DNA of 64,000 bases. It comes from Episyrphus balteatus. Its lineage: Eukaryota > Arthropoda > Insecta > Diptera > Syrphidae. The notes below the pieces were generated by a model, which worked only from the letters and a program-made list of their open reading frames with translations, had not been told where the DNA came from and did no database searches. The translations under genes and the position numbers were made by a program. The stretch covers positions 35,885,679-35,949,678 of the forward strand of contig NC_079135.1 of assembly GCF_945859705.1 (NCBI RefSeq), given 5' to 3'. Below are positions 36,501 through 51,500 of the stretch, in pieces; within the stretch, counting starts at the first letter, position 1; each line of letters starts with the position of its first letter.

Positions 36501-39500
36501 TTTTTATTGTTTTTCGAATAAAATAAAAAATGAGTAGCTACTGAGTTGTAGAAAAAACACGCCTATTTTTCAAGAAATTTCCTTCGATAAAAAACATATA
36601 ATACTAGCTTTAAATATAATTATTATAAACACATAATACTAGCTTTAAATATAATTATTATAATTCATTCAAAGTTCTGTAAAAAATGATGTAAATAATA
36701 TAGTTTTTATAAAAACGATATTTTTTACAGCATTTTTACAGAATTTTGATTTACAGAATTTTGCTGTACAGAATTTTGACTTTCAGAATTTTGTTCGTAC
36801 AGCATTTTGCACATACAGAATTTTGACTTACAGTATTTTGGCATACAGTATTTTGAATACAGAATTTTGCAACATACAGCATTTCGACCACAACCCGTAT
36901 TACACACTTTTTTTTAACTTAGCATCATAACGAATAGTTAAAATTCATAATTTTTTTAAACTTCAAAGAAAAAAAAAAACAAGATAAGAGTAATCGAGTA
37001 AACAAAAAAAAAATCTTTAAAAAAGGATGATACATTCGTTTAGCGAATATTTATGTTACTCGCTAAACGAAGTATCATCCTTCGTTCGTTCATGCTGTAA
37101 ATAGACTTGTTACTTTCATGACGTGTAACTTTTGTCCCGGTCTCCCCTACTTGATGAGCGGATTCTCGAAGCGTCATCAAATTTGAAGCAGAAGTTAGTA
37201 TCAATTAACATTGACAATGAAATTAAAAAAAATGGGGCCGTAGCATGCGTACAAAACCAGGGACAGCACTTTGGACATTTTTTTAAAACTGCACTTTAAA
37301 TAAAAATACCTTAAACAATAAGAAATAATATTTTACTCTTAGCCTTTTGATACCTAAGAAAACAAAAAATAAACATTTTTTTAAGATTTTACCTGTTGCA
37401 TTTTTGACCGGACCAAACCAACAACCAAGCCATCTTAGTCGTACAGCCCATACAGTTTTTTGTTGCATTTATCATAATCAAACTTGTGTTGGCTCTTCTT
37501 TAAGTAATCGTTTATTTTATCACAAGAAAATATTAATAAAACTTTATGTTTATTACTTAAAAAGAAAAAAAATGCACGAAGCGGACCGCACGTACTTGCT
37601 ATTAAGGCAAAAATTACTCTAATGTTAAAGCGTTTTATTGAACAAAATTATAGCCGAGTCAAATTAAGCATAAAATATGTAAAATCTCGGAATCCAGGGA
37701 AAGTCGATAAATCTGTAAAACTAGTATAGGGCTGCATTATTAACCCTTTGTCGGCACACGGTTGCGAATTTGGCAGGACAAAAATAAAACGTGGTCACAA
37801 AAAAGTGTCTTTATAAGGGTGAAAATACAATTTTTTGGAATTGTGAATACAATATTCGAATTCCTCGGAAAATTCTACATCAATTTCATATATGATTCTT
37901 TATAAAATAGTGAGACCGAAAAAAGTTCTAGCGACATGAAAAAGTATAAGCCAAATTTGCAAAAAAGAGGTGTGCAAAATAAAAAAGTTAAAAAAAAATT
38001 CACCGTTCTGGATTACAACTGTTTTTATGGACCGTTTACTGTCATTCCGGATGAAAGCGTTCAATCGGAATTGCTGTCTCATTTTAGATTTTCCTCAAAC
38101 TTTGTAGGGATGTTCTCTAGGACTGTAAGGAAGCAAATCCATGATGATTTAATTTTATGTTGCGTGGCTTCCTCGCTTCAACATTGGTTTAAAATTAAAA
38201 GTTTTTTTTTAATTTTTCGGATAAAATCATTAAGCCTCTTTTGGGTCAAGAAAATTTACCAGGACAGTTAAATGTGAGTGAAAACGATTGAATACGCTCC
38301 AAATATTCTAGTACGGGTAAGAATTTCGTTGGTTAGGCTGCGTAGTGTAAAACAGCTGCGTAATCATAAACGAAAAGCAAAATTTTCGTTTATGATTTCG
38401 TTGAGTTGGTTTTGTAAAAAAAGGTTGAAAAGTTTTTTTTTTTTTTCAAATAATGAGCAACATATATGGAAGAGTAAAGAACCTAGCTAAATTTCAGAAC
38501 TTTACAGCATGTTAAAAGTTGAATTAAAGATTATTAAATTTCAAATCATTTAAATTAAAATTGAAATGTTAAAAACAGCTCTTAGGATTTTTAAAACATA
38601 TTTTTTTTAGAAGTTTATTAGAATATCACCTATTCAACCGTTTTCTTGATTTCTGATTTCGTAAACGTCTTAAATGATTTCGATATTAAAATAAGGAAAC
38701 ATTATGAAAACTCATTTTAAAATAATTTTTTTTTTGAAAAATCAATATTATACCAGTGCCGATGCCTTCAAAAATTTCAAAGATTTCATGTAACATTGAT
38801 TAATCTTACGTTTTTTGAGTAATTAAAGTGTAAATTTGAATAAATAGGCCAAAATTGTAAACAATGATAAAAAAATTTTTTCGAATTAAAGCTTTTTTCA
38901 TTTTTTGAATTTTACTAGAACATGTTCTATAGTATACTAATGTAAATTTTTTTTACACCATCAGAAAATAGACATTTTAACGAACGAAATGCCCACCGAC
39001 GTTTTGAAAAAAGCTGATATTTTGACACGTGAATTTTCGATTGAAAATTAGGGTGTTTTTTTTGGTATTAAGTCAAAATAAGGTGAACAAATTAATATTT
39101 TAAATCAAATAAATTACAGTGTATTTGGGACATAATAAGGTAAGTTTTCACCAAATTTCGTAGAAAAATTTTTGTTTTTGAAAAAGATAAAAATAAAAAA
39201 CCAAAAACTCGGTTTTTTTAATTTTTCACATAAATTTTGAGGTTATGTGAAAAAATTGTTAATAAAAAAAAAAGTTGTAGATCTTTTTATTACCTACAAC
39301 TTTGCCATACAACTTTTTTCTATAAGATTTGTAGTTTTGCCGGAAATCGAGATATACCATTTTTTACCATTAAAAACTCAACCCACCCACTTCCCGAACT
39401 CGGCTCGCCCGTAATTTATTTTTCCTTTAATTTTCATCATATTCACCTCCTTTTCCAATGGGTTTCATTCTACTATGATTTTTTTTGGTTTCAAAAACTA

Positions 39501-42500
39501 TCGACCCTGGTCTATATTTTTAAAAAGATCCAATGAATTTTTATCTGTCCCGGGTTTCGCTTCTAGAAATATGGTCACCATACCTATACTTTTTCTTACT
39601 TCTGAGTTATAGAGGGAAACACTAAATCTAATATCGCAATTTGCATATAAAAATGGAAAAAATCATAAGTACATTTTGAATTTTCTGGCTTATTTGAAGA
39701 CCTAGGCTAAAAAAATAAATGAGAATAAATCATAGACAATGCCCTAACCTCAAATATGCAAAAAATCAAAATCGAAAATTTTGTAGTTACGGCCTTTACG
39801 AGATTATGTTCAGTATAGTACCTATATCGCAAGTAAAAAATTAGCATTGGCAAGAAAACAGCTTTGAAAAAATACAAAATATCTTAGTAACCAAAAAAGA
39901 TATCAACGTAATTTCAATGCAGTTACAAAGGATATTATTTCCTCAACTAAGTTTCTATCATATTAAATATGTATCAATGTATGTATATGTACATTGTACA
40001 TTATGTACATATCGTCGGCCGAGAGTTGTTTTGTCGTAAACGCCAAAATGCACTTTTTTAAACTGGATATGTAGTAATAGGTTTTAGAACGTTCTCTTTT
40101 CATTTCTGTTATCAGATTTGTCCTATCGTTTACCGTTACTGAGATAATTAGTGTGCATTTTGTCGTATATCCACAAAATAAGCATCGGATTAGCGTTGGT
40201 TTGTCGTAAGCGCCAACTTTTGGCGTTTACGACAAAAATTCTATGTATTTTTCAGTTTTTTTTTCTTCAGTATTGGTTTGTCGTACGTCGTACAAAACAG
40301 ATAGGGTAGAAAATTTCGAACTTGTTTTGTCTTACATGCATGTAGGTAAATAGAATATAAACAAATATAATAAACCTACTAGAAAAGTATTTATTGAAAA
40401 AAAGGACTTCATGTGCTATAAGGACAATGAATTTAAAAACTAAGGGCTGCATTAAGCTTTGTGCTACTTGAGGTTTTGCACTATTCCTAAAGGTACAAGG
40501 AAGAAAAATGTGCATCTGAGGGACATCTCAAATGTTGTATTTAATTTTGTCATGGTTCTTGTCGTTTGTTCCTGCCGCTAGATACTTGACCTCATCCTCG
40601 GTCGCAAGTACCGCTTATAAATATGTACACTTGTTGATCTTCTATCGAACACAAGATCAAGAAGTCGACCGTCGGTCGCGGGCGCCGCTTCGTTCAAGCG
40701 CGTTGTCTTGAGCGAAGTGAAAAAAGGTCGCAGTTTTATTGTTTTATTGTTGTACAATTATTGATCTTGTCACTTCGTTCGCGCGCGCTGTCTTCAACGA
40801 AGTAAAGTGAAAAAAAGGTTGCTGTTTTATTGCTGTATACTTATTGATCTTGTATCGAACACACAAGATCAACAAGTCGACTGTAGTCGTGGGCGCCGAC
40901 CCCGTGGCGCCTCTTCGTTCACGCGCGTTGTCGTGAACGAAGCGAAAAAGGGTTGCTGTGAGTTTTGTTATTGCACCCGCTCGCAAAAAACACCTGCTGG
41001 TCGAAAATTATTTTTTTAAGGCGCCATTGTTCTTCGCTAAACTTGCGTTATTGTTTTGCAAATTGATGATACTGATGATACTTTTACACTATTTTATAAA
41101 GCGAGCGGTAGACAAGTGGAATATAAAAGCTCATCAATATTTAAAACATATAAAAAGTCTACCATAGCAACTCCTGTAAATTTGTTCAGCCAATGTCTTC
41201 AAATCTAATAAATCTAACTCGATAACTAAGGATAAGATTATTGATATTAAAAGCCTTTTCATATTTATGCCTAAATCAGACCAAGAATATTATGAAGCGT
41301 CAAATCAAAAAATTAGAATAAATTCTTTAGTTTGATATTTATTTAATTTACTTTTATTTATGACCATATATTAATTTAACCAAACTTGGTTTATTTTTAT
41401 TTTATTTCTTTCATATTTCATAGCCGAAGGATGACTTTTATTTTTTGTTAAGATATTTTTTAAATTTTTTTTATGTTTATGGTAATATTTTTTGGTTTTT
41501 CTTTATTTTAAATCTATTTATTTTAATAATTGAGCCTCTAAGTCAAACCAATACTACTTCTATGTAATAAGAAACTATTTTTTAAATGTTTAATTAATAA
41601 ATAAAAACGAACTGTGAACATTTTTTATTTATTTTTTTAGTATTGGAATGTTGTACTTGCGCCTACTTTGTCGTACGTGTACGGGATGGAAAAAAAGTTG
41701 ATTTTGGTGGCGTTTACGACAAACTGATTTTGGATAAAAACCTTGATAATTTGAAAACTTAAATAGATGTGACAATTTTAACAACATAAATATGAAGAAG
41801 ATATCGCACAAAATATTCTATTAAAAATTGAAAAAAAACTATCGGCCAGTTTTTTTTTATAAAAGCTCAAACCTTAAAATGCGATTTCCCAAAATTCCAA
41901 AATTGGCGTATACGACAAAACAATTCTCAGGCGACGATATGTAAAAGTTTTCTTAAATCATACACCGAAAAAAAAAAACCAATATCAATTTAACATTTTT
42001 TAAATATCAAATTAACATTTTTTAAATATCAGCCAAAAATGGTCTATAAAATGTGTTTTATGATATTTAAAATGTTAAAACAACATTTTTATTATCAGGA
42101 TGATATTTAAATGTCACATTTTGGAAATTTTTTTTGATATTTTATTATCATTTTTTCATATCAATTTCTCATTCCAAATCATTGAAAAATATTAAATAAA
42201 AAACTCTTAATGTGTACTAATTTAAAGGCGCTTTGTGTTTTTTCGAAGTAAAATGTATGATTTACTGATAAAATTTGATCGGCACGAAGATTTTACTTCA
42301 CATAGTTTGGGAGAAAATAACAAAACAATTATATCACCTATAATAGAAAATATAATATCACCATTATTTTGTAAAGAATATTCCCTTTCAGTAATGTTTT
42401 GAAAAAAGAAAGAAAATTCTTAAAATAATAAAAATAATAAAAATGAAAAGGAAAGAAATAGGTTTCATTATAATAAACTAAAACGTAAAATCTAGTCAAC

Positions 42501-45500
42501 ATTGATATTTTAATTGTCAAAGTGAAATTTTCACTATCCCACCTGAAATTAAAAAATGTCAAAATGATATGAAAAAATATCAAAATTGATATTTTAATTG
42601 TTGGACGACTTTTGTCACTGAAAAATGTTAATTTGATAGCTGTTATTATCAAATTTTTTTTTTCGGTGTAGTTAAGTGATATCAGCTTTGTAGATAGTCC
42701 ATTGCTGAAAAACAATTTTTTTCTAAGATTGTATCCAAAAAACATGGCTCGAATTCTTCATATCTACCTACGCGACACCTTGTATATAAATGTTTTTCCT
42801 TAAAAATTGTTCCTGAAAAAAAAAACAACTTTTTTTATTCTAGAAATCTTACCCAAAAAAGAAAAGTCTTTGTTTTAGAGTGATAAATATCTAAAAGCGG
42901 AGCGGCGACGCGTGGCTTTGATATCCACCAACAAGCTGCTTCAGTAAGCTCTATCCTTAGCCACCTACTTCCGGTTTCGCAAGCCAAGTTGATCGAGGTC
43001 CTCTTCCACTTCCGTGTGTCACATTGGACGAAATCTTTCCGTGCAAAACCAACCCATCTCAGTCGTACAGCCCGTACAGTTTGTTGTTGCATTCACTTCT
43101 CCAATCACCATCATCTCTCAAAAGAAACTATAATTTCTGACTGTGTTGCCAAAGATGCCTTCTCCTCCTTACTTCACCATAGGAAAGTGTAGCAATTGGT
43201 AGACACAGGCGGGATTTGATAAAAACCTAAGGACGCTTGTGTCTACTAAAATACCTACACAATTTCTACCATTTGCACATCTAAAAAACAACTCCTGAGT
43301 TTTTACCAGAAAATTTGAGCAAAAAATTTAGGTAGCTATGTATAAAAGTTTCTTATACATATATGAAATTTAATCCAAAAACGTTAGAGTCACTTTCGAG
43401 AAAATTTTAGAAACTCCAAGTCTAAACCATATAACCGTTCATTCCAAAAATGGTTTTTTTCCAAATTTTAATCAAATCTGCTCAATAACTAAGAACTGAG
43501 GTCACAGAGTGATTAGCAACATGGAGAAAACAACTTTTTTTGACTTCTCCATCAACGTCATGTTGATTTTGTTGAAAATCTCAAACATACAGGGTGTCCG
43601 GTAGAAAATGGATAAGCCGGAAATGGCTGATAGGTTCACTTTTGACTGTTCTGAAACCGAATAGAAAAAGTTTCTATCGCAACCAGTTTAGAAAATATTA
43701 CCTTTTTTTCGTTCAGTGTAGTTTAACTTTCATCATCTTACGTTTTCTTTAACCAAAACCACGAATGAATGAATTGTATTAATTTCTTGTTTTTATAATT
43801 TTCTACAATAACTGGCTCAATACATAAGAAGTTAAAAGTTTTTAAAACTGTTGCATCTTTTCTTTAAAAAAATTTTGAAATTTGTTTTTCGATGCAAAAT
43901 GTGAAAATATGAAAATTTTCAAACACCTGTGGTATAAAAAAAATCCATAGGAACGTAGGTGGCCAATTCTTTTAAAAATATGCGCGTCCAAAGGGGATTG
44001 CAGGATGGTAAAAGTTTTTATCAAATCTAGAGTTACTAGGAAGTTATTGGTACCAAAGTGCAAAAAAAGGCTATTAATTTAATAAATTATTTTAACTGTA
44101 AAATCTTAAGTTTTTCAAATTTCTGCCACAAATGCATGGATTCCATCAGTTTTTTTAATCAGTCATATTTTACAATAATTCTTCTTACACATAACTATTA
44201 CAAAAGTGTTATAACCGTTGAACAATGGCTATAAAAAAATAATTTAACTTTTTTTTAATGCAAAGTAGAAAAAAATATTTGTTTTCTCAGTTTAAGCATG
44301 GGCATACAATTGTGCATTGGGACAGCTTGTTTTGAGTTTGGACTTCTTAATGATCTCATTTTAAAGAAAAATTGAGATTTTCGGTCCCGTTGGCCCAATG
44401 CAACCTAATCAAAAATGTTGCAATGTTTTCGAATTTTTGTTCAATTCCCAATCTTATTGGGCTACGAAAAACATCCAATATTTGTTAGATGCAATTTAAT
44501 TTACAGTTAATATTGTGAGCCATTTCTTATTTTATCTTTTAAACTGGTTACTAGCAAATTAGCAAACAAATATTTTTTTTTCTGCTTTGCATTAAAAAAA
44601 AAAGTTAAATTATTTTTTTATAGCCATTGTTCAACGGTTATAACACTTTTTTAATAGTTATGTGTAAGAAGAATCATTGTAAAATATGACTGATTAAAAA
44701 AACTAATTTAATCCATGCATTTGTGGCAGAAATTTGAAAAACTTAAGATTTTACAGTTAAAATAATTTATTAAATTAATAGCCTTTTTTTACACTTTGGT
44801 ACCAATAACTTCCTAGTAACTCTAGATTTGATAAAAACTTTTACCATTCTGGAATCCCCTTTGGACGCGCATATTTTTAAAAGAATTGGCCACCTACGTT
44901 CCTATGGATTTTTTTTATACCACAGGTGTTTGAAAATTTTCATGTTTTCACATTTTGCATCGAACAAACAAATTTCAAAATTTTTTTAAAGAAAAGATGC
45001 AACAGTTTTAAAAACTTTTAACTTCTTATGTATTGAGCCAGTTATTGTAGAAAATTATAAAAATAAGAAATTAATACAATTCATTCATTCGTGGTTGTGG
45101 TTAAAGAAAACGTAAGATGATGAAATTTAAAGTACACTGAACGAAAAAAAGGTAATATTTTCTAAACTGGTTGCGATAGAAACTTTTTCTATTCGGTTTC
45201 AGAACAGTCAAAAGTGAACCTATCAGCCATTTCAGGCTTATCCATTTTCTACCGGACACTCTGTATGTATTGAATTGAATGAAAAATTCAATATAATCAA
45301 ATCAAATAGTAATTAATTGTCAATGTAATAAAATATTTTCCGTCCAACACATATTTCTGCATGGTTAAATTTAAAAAATATAAAATATGTCATATGTATA
45401 TTTGAGCTTAATCAGAATGTCACTTTTCTCACATCTTCATTTACGAGTTTATTGGAATATTTTTTTTCTGACACGAAATCACTTTCCGCTAAAAAGGCTC

Positions 45501-48500
45501 TTCAGAGAGAGCTCTGGGTTAAAATACATATTTGAATAAAAAATAAAGGCAACATATTTAATTATTTACTGTATTTTTTTTTTTCTTTTCAATTAAATTA
45601 ATTAAAAAAATAAACAAAAAAAAAATACAATATTTGTATTGTATATAGTTGAAATGATAAGTTCCATATAAAAAATTCAATATCCATCAATTTGTCAATT
45701 TTAATTTAAAGTGTCACCTCAAAAACCATTTTATTTTTTTAAAAAAATGATCGTTTTTCTTTTGCAAATATTATCAATAAACTCCCAACAACTACCATAA
45801 AGTTTAACCACAGAACTCTACTCTTGTAAAAGAGAAAAATTAATAGGTAAGTTTCAATGCTTCAATTTTCGCAGCATGTGACCTGAAGGGAAATAGGAAA
45901 ATTAACATGAAAGCGTGAATATTTTCTGATAAATAATATTGATTATTTTTTTTTTTTTTTGCTTTTACAACTACTGTGTAAACTTTATTTACGCTTATAC
46001 ATATTTTCATGGGTTTTCTTGTTTTTTATTCACTAAGTCAACATATTTTGTTGCAATTTTAATGAAAGGGTGGAACGAGAAGAGGTGTTTTCTTGAAAAA
46101 GGATATTTCAAAAGGATTGAATCAAATTGAAACGCACTTTTTAATATTTGGTTTTGACATGAAACATCTTAGTTCTTGGTATGTGGTATTTGCTGGGATT
46201 AATATTGTGAATTAAATAGAAATTCATTGCACTAAATCCTTTTATAAATAGGCAATAGGGAGAAGCGTGCGCTATTCAAATTGTTTGGATTAAAGGCTTA
46301 AGGTTTAGGTGGAAGGCCAAAATTAATTTCCGAGAAATGATGACTTATATTTGCTACATGAGTTAAACATAGATATTAAATAAAAACTAATAAAAGGAGG
46401 GATTTTAGGGAAATCAATTTCAGTTTTTTTATTCAATAAAATATTTAAGATACAATAACAAAATGGTTATACTCTTTTTTCCCCACTGTTTCAATCATAT
46501 AATTATGCCGATTTAAACCGGCTGACTTTCTGCTCATTTTAAATTTAAAACAATAGTTTTTGTTCATACTAAATTATCCTTATGAGAGACTGTTTTTTAT
46601 GTACAAAAAAAATGTCCATTTATTGATTATAATAAAAATACCTAAAGTTCATCAAACGACTCTGAACTCATTTCACATCACAATCAGAAAAACCAATTTA
46701 TTTCATGTTACCATAGCAAAGAGACTAATTTCAAGACACAATCTTTACCCCCTAAATCTCATCAGTCAATGATACATGAACTTATGGTTCTTCTTCTAAA
46801 ACAAAACAAAAACAAAATCGATTTTGAAAGTTTGCAAAACTTGAACAAATTCGCAAACTAATTGTAAACGATAATAAAGAGCACATGTCTGCTGGATTAA
46901 CATGACCTTGATTTGTGATTCAATGCCATTTGACGCATCGATGGTTAAAGCAATGAATATTTAAATTTTTGGGTTATTTTTTTCTAATTAAAAGTATTTT
47001 GTTTGAAAAAACATTGACTCCATACACAACCCAGCTAATTTATAATCATTGAAAATTTATGTTTTTAGATAAGTTGGTGTCCTTCAAAACAGCTATTCAA
47101 TCATGCTGTTGAATTGCCTTCTCCACGAACTTACAACTTTATACTGATGAAACCTAGATGGATGTTTTTTCTTTCAAGATAATTTAAAGCTTTCTTATCC
47201 AACCTGACAAAATCCTTGCCTCTGTATTAAACAGGACCGTCTTATAAAAAGGAATATTTTAGCTACTTTATGTAACGGAAATAAGTATTTTTTTTTGTTG
47301 GAAAATTGTTCATTATTCCCATACTTATAGATTTGATTTAAGATTCTGATGCCAAACATTTTACATGAATCGAGGATTCTTTTCAGAATTTTGTGTAAAG
47401 AAAATTTAACCTATAACTTGAAGTAGCTATCCAACTTTGTACAGATTTATTGTTGTTTTTTCAGCGCGTTCAATCTGTTTTCTAGCTGACTACTGCTATT
47501 TAAAATAATCAAGTTTTTTTTATGGTTTTTAAAGCCAATTGGGGCATTGATTTACTTTGCTGTATTCTGTTGTTTTTTTTTTTTTTTTTTGAATAAGATT
47601 TATTTTTCATAGAGATTTAGGAAAACAAAATTTATCATGAAATGATTCAAAAAAAATACATCCTTACAGAATATTCGATGGTTTTTTACAAACCAAGAAA
47701 CGTACTACAGGGCATATGAGTGTTTTTTTTTTATATATACACTTAGGAGCAAAAAAATGTAATCAAACTTTTGCGTTTTTTTAAAACGTTAATTGGCCAG
47801 GATGTAATTGACATACATGAATGTTAATTGCACCATTAAAAAGCTTGAAACAAAGGCTTTAAATCAATACTAGGAACTTTAAAACCCGTTCACTTTATAA
47901 GGATCCAATCAACATAAATGAAGCATGTAAGCAAAAAAAGACTGAAACTGAAACAGAGAGTATCTGGAAAATTTAACATTTTAAAAAAATTAAGTGCAAT
48001 TTATTGACAGATAACGTCAATAGTAACGGTAGGAAAAAAAACTGAAATTGAAGCAGAGAATATCAAGAAAATTTAACATTTAGAAAAAAATGAAGTGCAA
48101 TTTATTGACAGATAGCTATGATACTATCGTATGCATTTTGAAGTTTTTACCAACAATTAAAAGTAAAAAATTCAAGCTTTTAAATGAGACCATAAAACTT
48201 GAAGAAACATTATTTTATCCATTGCAATTTTTGTTTTAAATAAAAATTATCTTTTTTGATTCGGTTTTTTTGCTCTTAAGTGTATTTTTGTTTTAAATTC
48301 AACAAACAAATGGAATCGACTTAAACATATTTTGTCTATGAAATTATTTTTTCCATTTCTTCAAAAGGGTTATAAAATTTTTTTCAATTTCGCTAGGATG
48401 TGTGCTGTAGGCACTTTTAGATCTTTTTAAACTTTTAATTAAGGTCAAACGGTTAGAGGTTAAGAAGACTTTTTTTACCCAAAGAGTAGTAAGAAATTCA

Positions 48501-51500
48501 ATTCAAACTCAAATTTAGAGAAAAATCTAAATTAAAATATAACTTTTAACAACATTTTTAGTTTTCATTTGCAAACGGTGAACTTAAACTAACTAACTAA
48601 TCTTTAAAATGTTTTTCTTTCAGATTCAAGTACATTAAATATGATATCGAACTTTGCCAAAGAAGATCATTCAGCAAAATTAATAAACACTCAACAACAT
48701 TTCGCTGAAGATATAATTCAACAAACAACTGAACCATCATCACTATTCAACAGCTCTAAAGATTATTTATTATTTAATAATTCCACGGAACTGATTTCAA
48801 AAACGAGAATTACTACTACAGCGTCTAGTTTTCCAACGCCAAGTTTAAGCATCTCAACAATAAAACCTGCACCAACTAAAACCGATAGCAAATTGACATT
48901 GCCGAAGTTTCAGAAGACCGATGCACCTATGTTAAATTACATATTTGATATGTTTTCTACAGCAAATAAACATCATCATCATGATCAAAGGTAAATATAA
49001 AAATAAATAATTTGACCTATGTATACATAAATGAACAATTTCAAGTTAAAAAAAGAATTTATAAAGTCTGGTTTACCGCCCTGTGCAATAAAAAAAAAAT
49101 CATAGCGAAAAAAATGTTTTGGGATAAAAAAAGTGTTTCAGATAAGCGGGTTTTTCTCTTAAGCGGGTTTTACTGTATTCGATTCGTTTCTTCAGCTTCC
49201 TAAAAATAGAAACAATTAATTTATATCTTTCCCAATGACAAATTGAGCAGGGAGTAAAAATGCATTTGAATTTTGCTTAAAAAGTGAGTTCACAGTGAAT
49301 AGACCTATGCATTTAGGTAAAAAAATAAAAATTAATTTTTTCAGATTTTTGAAAAAAATTCAAGGGGTACCCCTTGCCGAAAAAAATTGTATTTTAAAAA
49401 ATTTCCTCAAAATCAATCGAGTGAGATAACAAAAGATAGGTCTCTCTAACCTTTATTCAAAACTGAAAACCAAAAGTTTTTCGGAGGTCTGGTTGCTGAG
49501 TTATTTGCATTCAAACATTTTTGTTCTTACAATCCGGAGGCAGATATCTACGGACCAAAGTCTGGAAACAACTTTTGGTTCACAGATATGAGTTCACAGT
49601 GAATAGACCAATGCGTTTATGTAAAAAATAAAAATTAATTTTTTTCAGATTTTCGAAAAAAAATTCAAGGGGTACCCCTTGCCGAAAAAAATGTATTTAA
49701 ACAAATTTACTCTAATAGTCCATTGAAATGTTACATTAACCTTGCATTTTGGGTAGGACAAGATTTTTTGGTTTTGATGTGTAGAGGAGGTTAATGTGAG
49801 TATACAATCTAGTTTTCGGGGTTGAAAGCCCCCCCATTTGGCCGGCATCTTGGAAAAAGGGGTGTAAACTGTTTTTAATCGATATCTTCCGAACGGTAAG
49901 TCCCACAAAAAAAATTTCTTAAGCGATTTTGTAGATAATTTATTTCTGTACAATTTTGATTAAGGTACTTTTTTGTGTGAAATTGAAAATAAGAAAGTTA
50001 TACTTGAAAATAGATGTACATTTTCAAGAAAAAAATCTTTGAAGGGCCATAGCTTTTTTTTTACAACTTTTTTTGAAAAAATACTCATGACAGTTTTTAA
50101 AGATCATTTAATTTTCAACAATTTGATGTGCTCATTTTGCAGATTTTGTTTATATAAAGCTGTTGGAATGGTTTTACAAAAAAAGGTAACAATTTATTTT
50201 CGTACTTTTATATGTATGTTCATTTTATTTTTTTTGCTTCAATACAGGCTGATTCAGAAGGATATGTAGGTTGGGTTGAAACAAGAAAAAAATCATGAGG
50301 TATAGGAGGGTCCATTCCCTACCGTTTAGTTAGGAGATCAATTTTCTAAAAAAAAATTGTCTTACTTTTGAAAAAAAAATTACTAAAAATCAACGTTTAC
50401 ACATATTTTAACGTGTTATATTTTTTTGTAAAGCCGAAAACCCTTTCTTTTATACTATTTTTAATTAAACCTGTTTTATAGAATAGCTTTTGAAAAAATA
50501 ATTTTCAAAATAAAAACTTTGAAAAAAAAAATACGAAAAAAATATTTCGAACTAATTTTTTTCAAAATTTTATATAATTAAGTACTAATTTAGTTTTCAA
50601 AATTCAATGCTGAAAATCGGATGCAAAAAAAGTCTTGTCGTTTTCGAGAAATTAAAAAAAAAACAAAACTACTTTCACCACTTATATCCAATTTTTTAAA
50701 TCCAATCTCGTTAAATCCAAACAAATTTAAACTGCTCTCTGGGGGTCTGTTTACCTTTAATAACCCAGATGTAAAATTCATTTTCACAGCGTTCAGTTGT
50801 CAAGTATTTTGTGAAGGAAAAATAAAGATAAATACAAACTATACAAAATTGATTTAATATTTAAATAATTTTTTAAAGTTAAAACAAACAATAATGGGGT
50901 TATTAGAAAAAAGTAGTTTTGGTTTTTTTTAATTTCTCGAAAACGACAAGACTTTTTTGCATCCGGTTTTTTAGCATTGAATTTTGAAAACTAAATTAGT
51001 ACTTAATTATATAAAATTTTGAAAAAAATTAGTTCGAAATATTTTTTTCGTATTTTTTTTCAAAGTTTTTATTTTGAAAATTATTTTTTCAAAAGCTATT
51101 CTATAAAACAGGTTTAATTAGAAATAGTATAAAAGAAAGGGTTTTCGGCTTTACAAAAAAATATAACACGTTAAAATAGGTGTAAACGTTGATTTTTAGT
51201 AATTTTTTTTCAAAAGTAAGACAATTTTTTTAGAAAATTCATCTCCTGACTAAACGGTAGGGTTTCAACCCAACCTACATATTCTTCTGAATCAGCCTGT
51301 ATTGAAGTAAAAAAAAATAAAATGAACATATAAAAGTACGAAAATAAATTGCTCCCTTTTTTTGTAAAACCATTCCAACAGCTTTATATAAACGAAATCT
51401 GCAAAATGAGCACATCAAATTGTTGGAAATTAAATGATCTTTAAAAACTGTCATGAGTATTTTTTCAAAAAAAGTTGTAAAAAAAAGCTATGGCCCTTCA

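Larger units (their letters stand above)
35952..37150. mobile_element. Outer TIR element of a three-level nest
   Basis: GTAGGGGAGACCGGGGTCA at the left end is matched inverted by the right end TCCCGGTCTCCCCTAC. Next to both ends lie matching GTTACTTTC / GTTACAC(G) words. The interior is interrupted at about 36225 by a second inverted-repeat element. It also holds a hairpin near its right end (37025-37080). No clear target duplication, no coding. Confidence 0.7.
23499..48623 (+). other. Intron 1 of the dpr gene, 25 kb, transposon-rich
   Basis: Begins GTAAGA after the first coding exon and ends TTTCAG before exon 2. It contains the mobile elements and repeats listed separately between 24.6 and 45.3 kb. 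Stretches without any recognised feature are 23.5-24.6, 26.1-29.3, 33.5-35.9, 38.3-40.0 and 45.3-48.6 kb; these are AT-rich with only short open frames that I judge non-coding. Confidence 0.6.
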
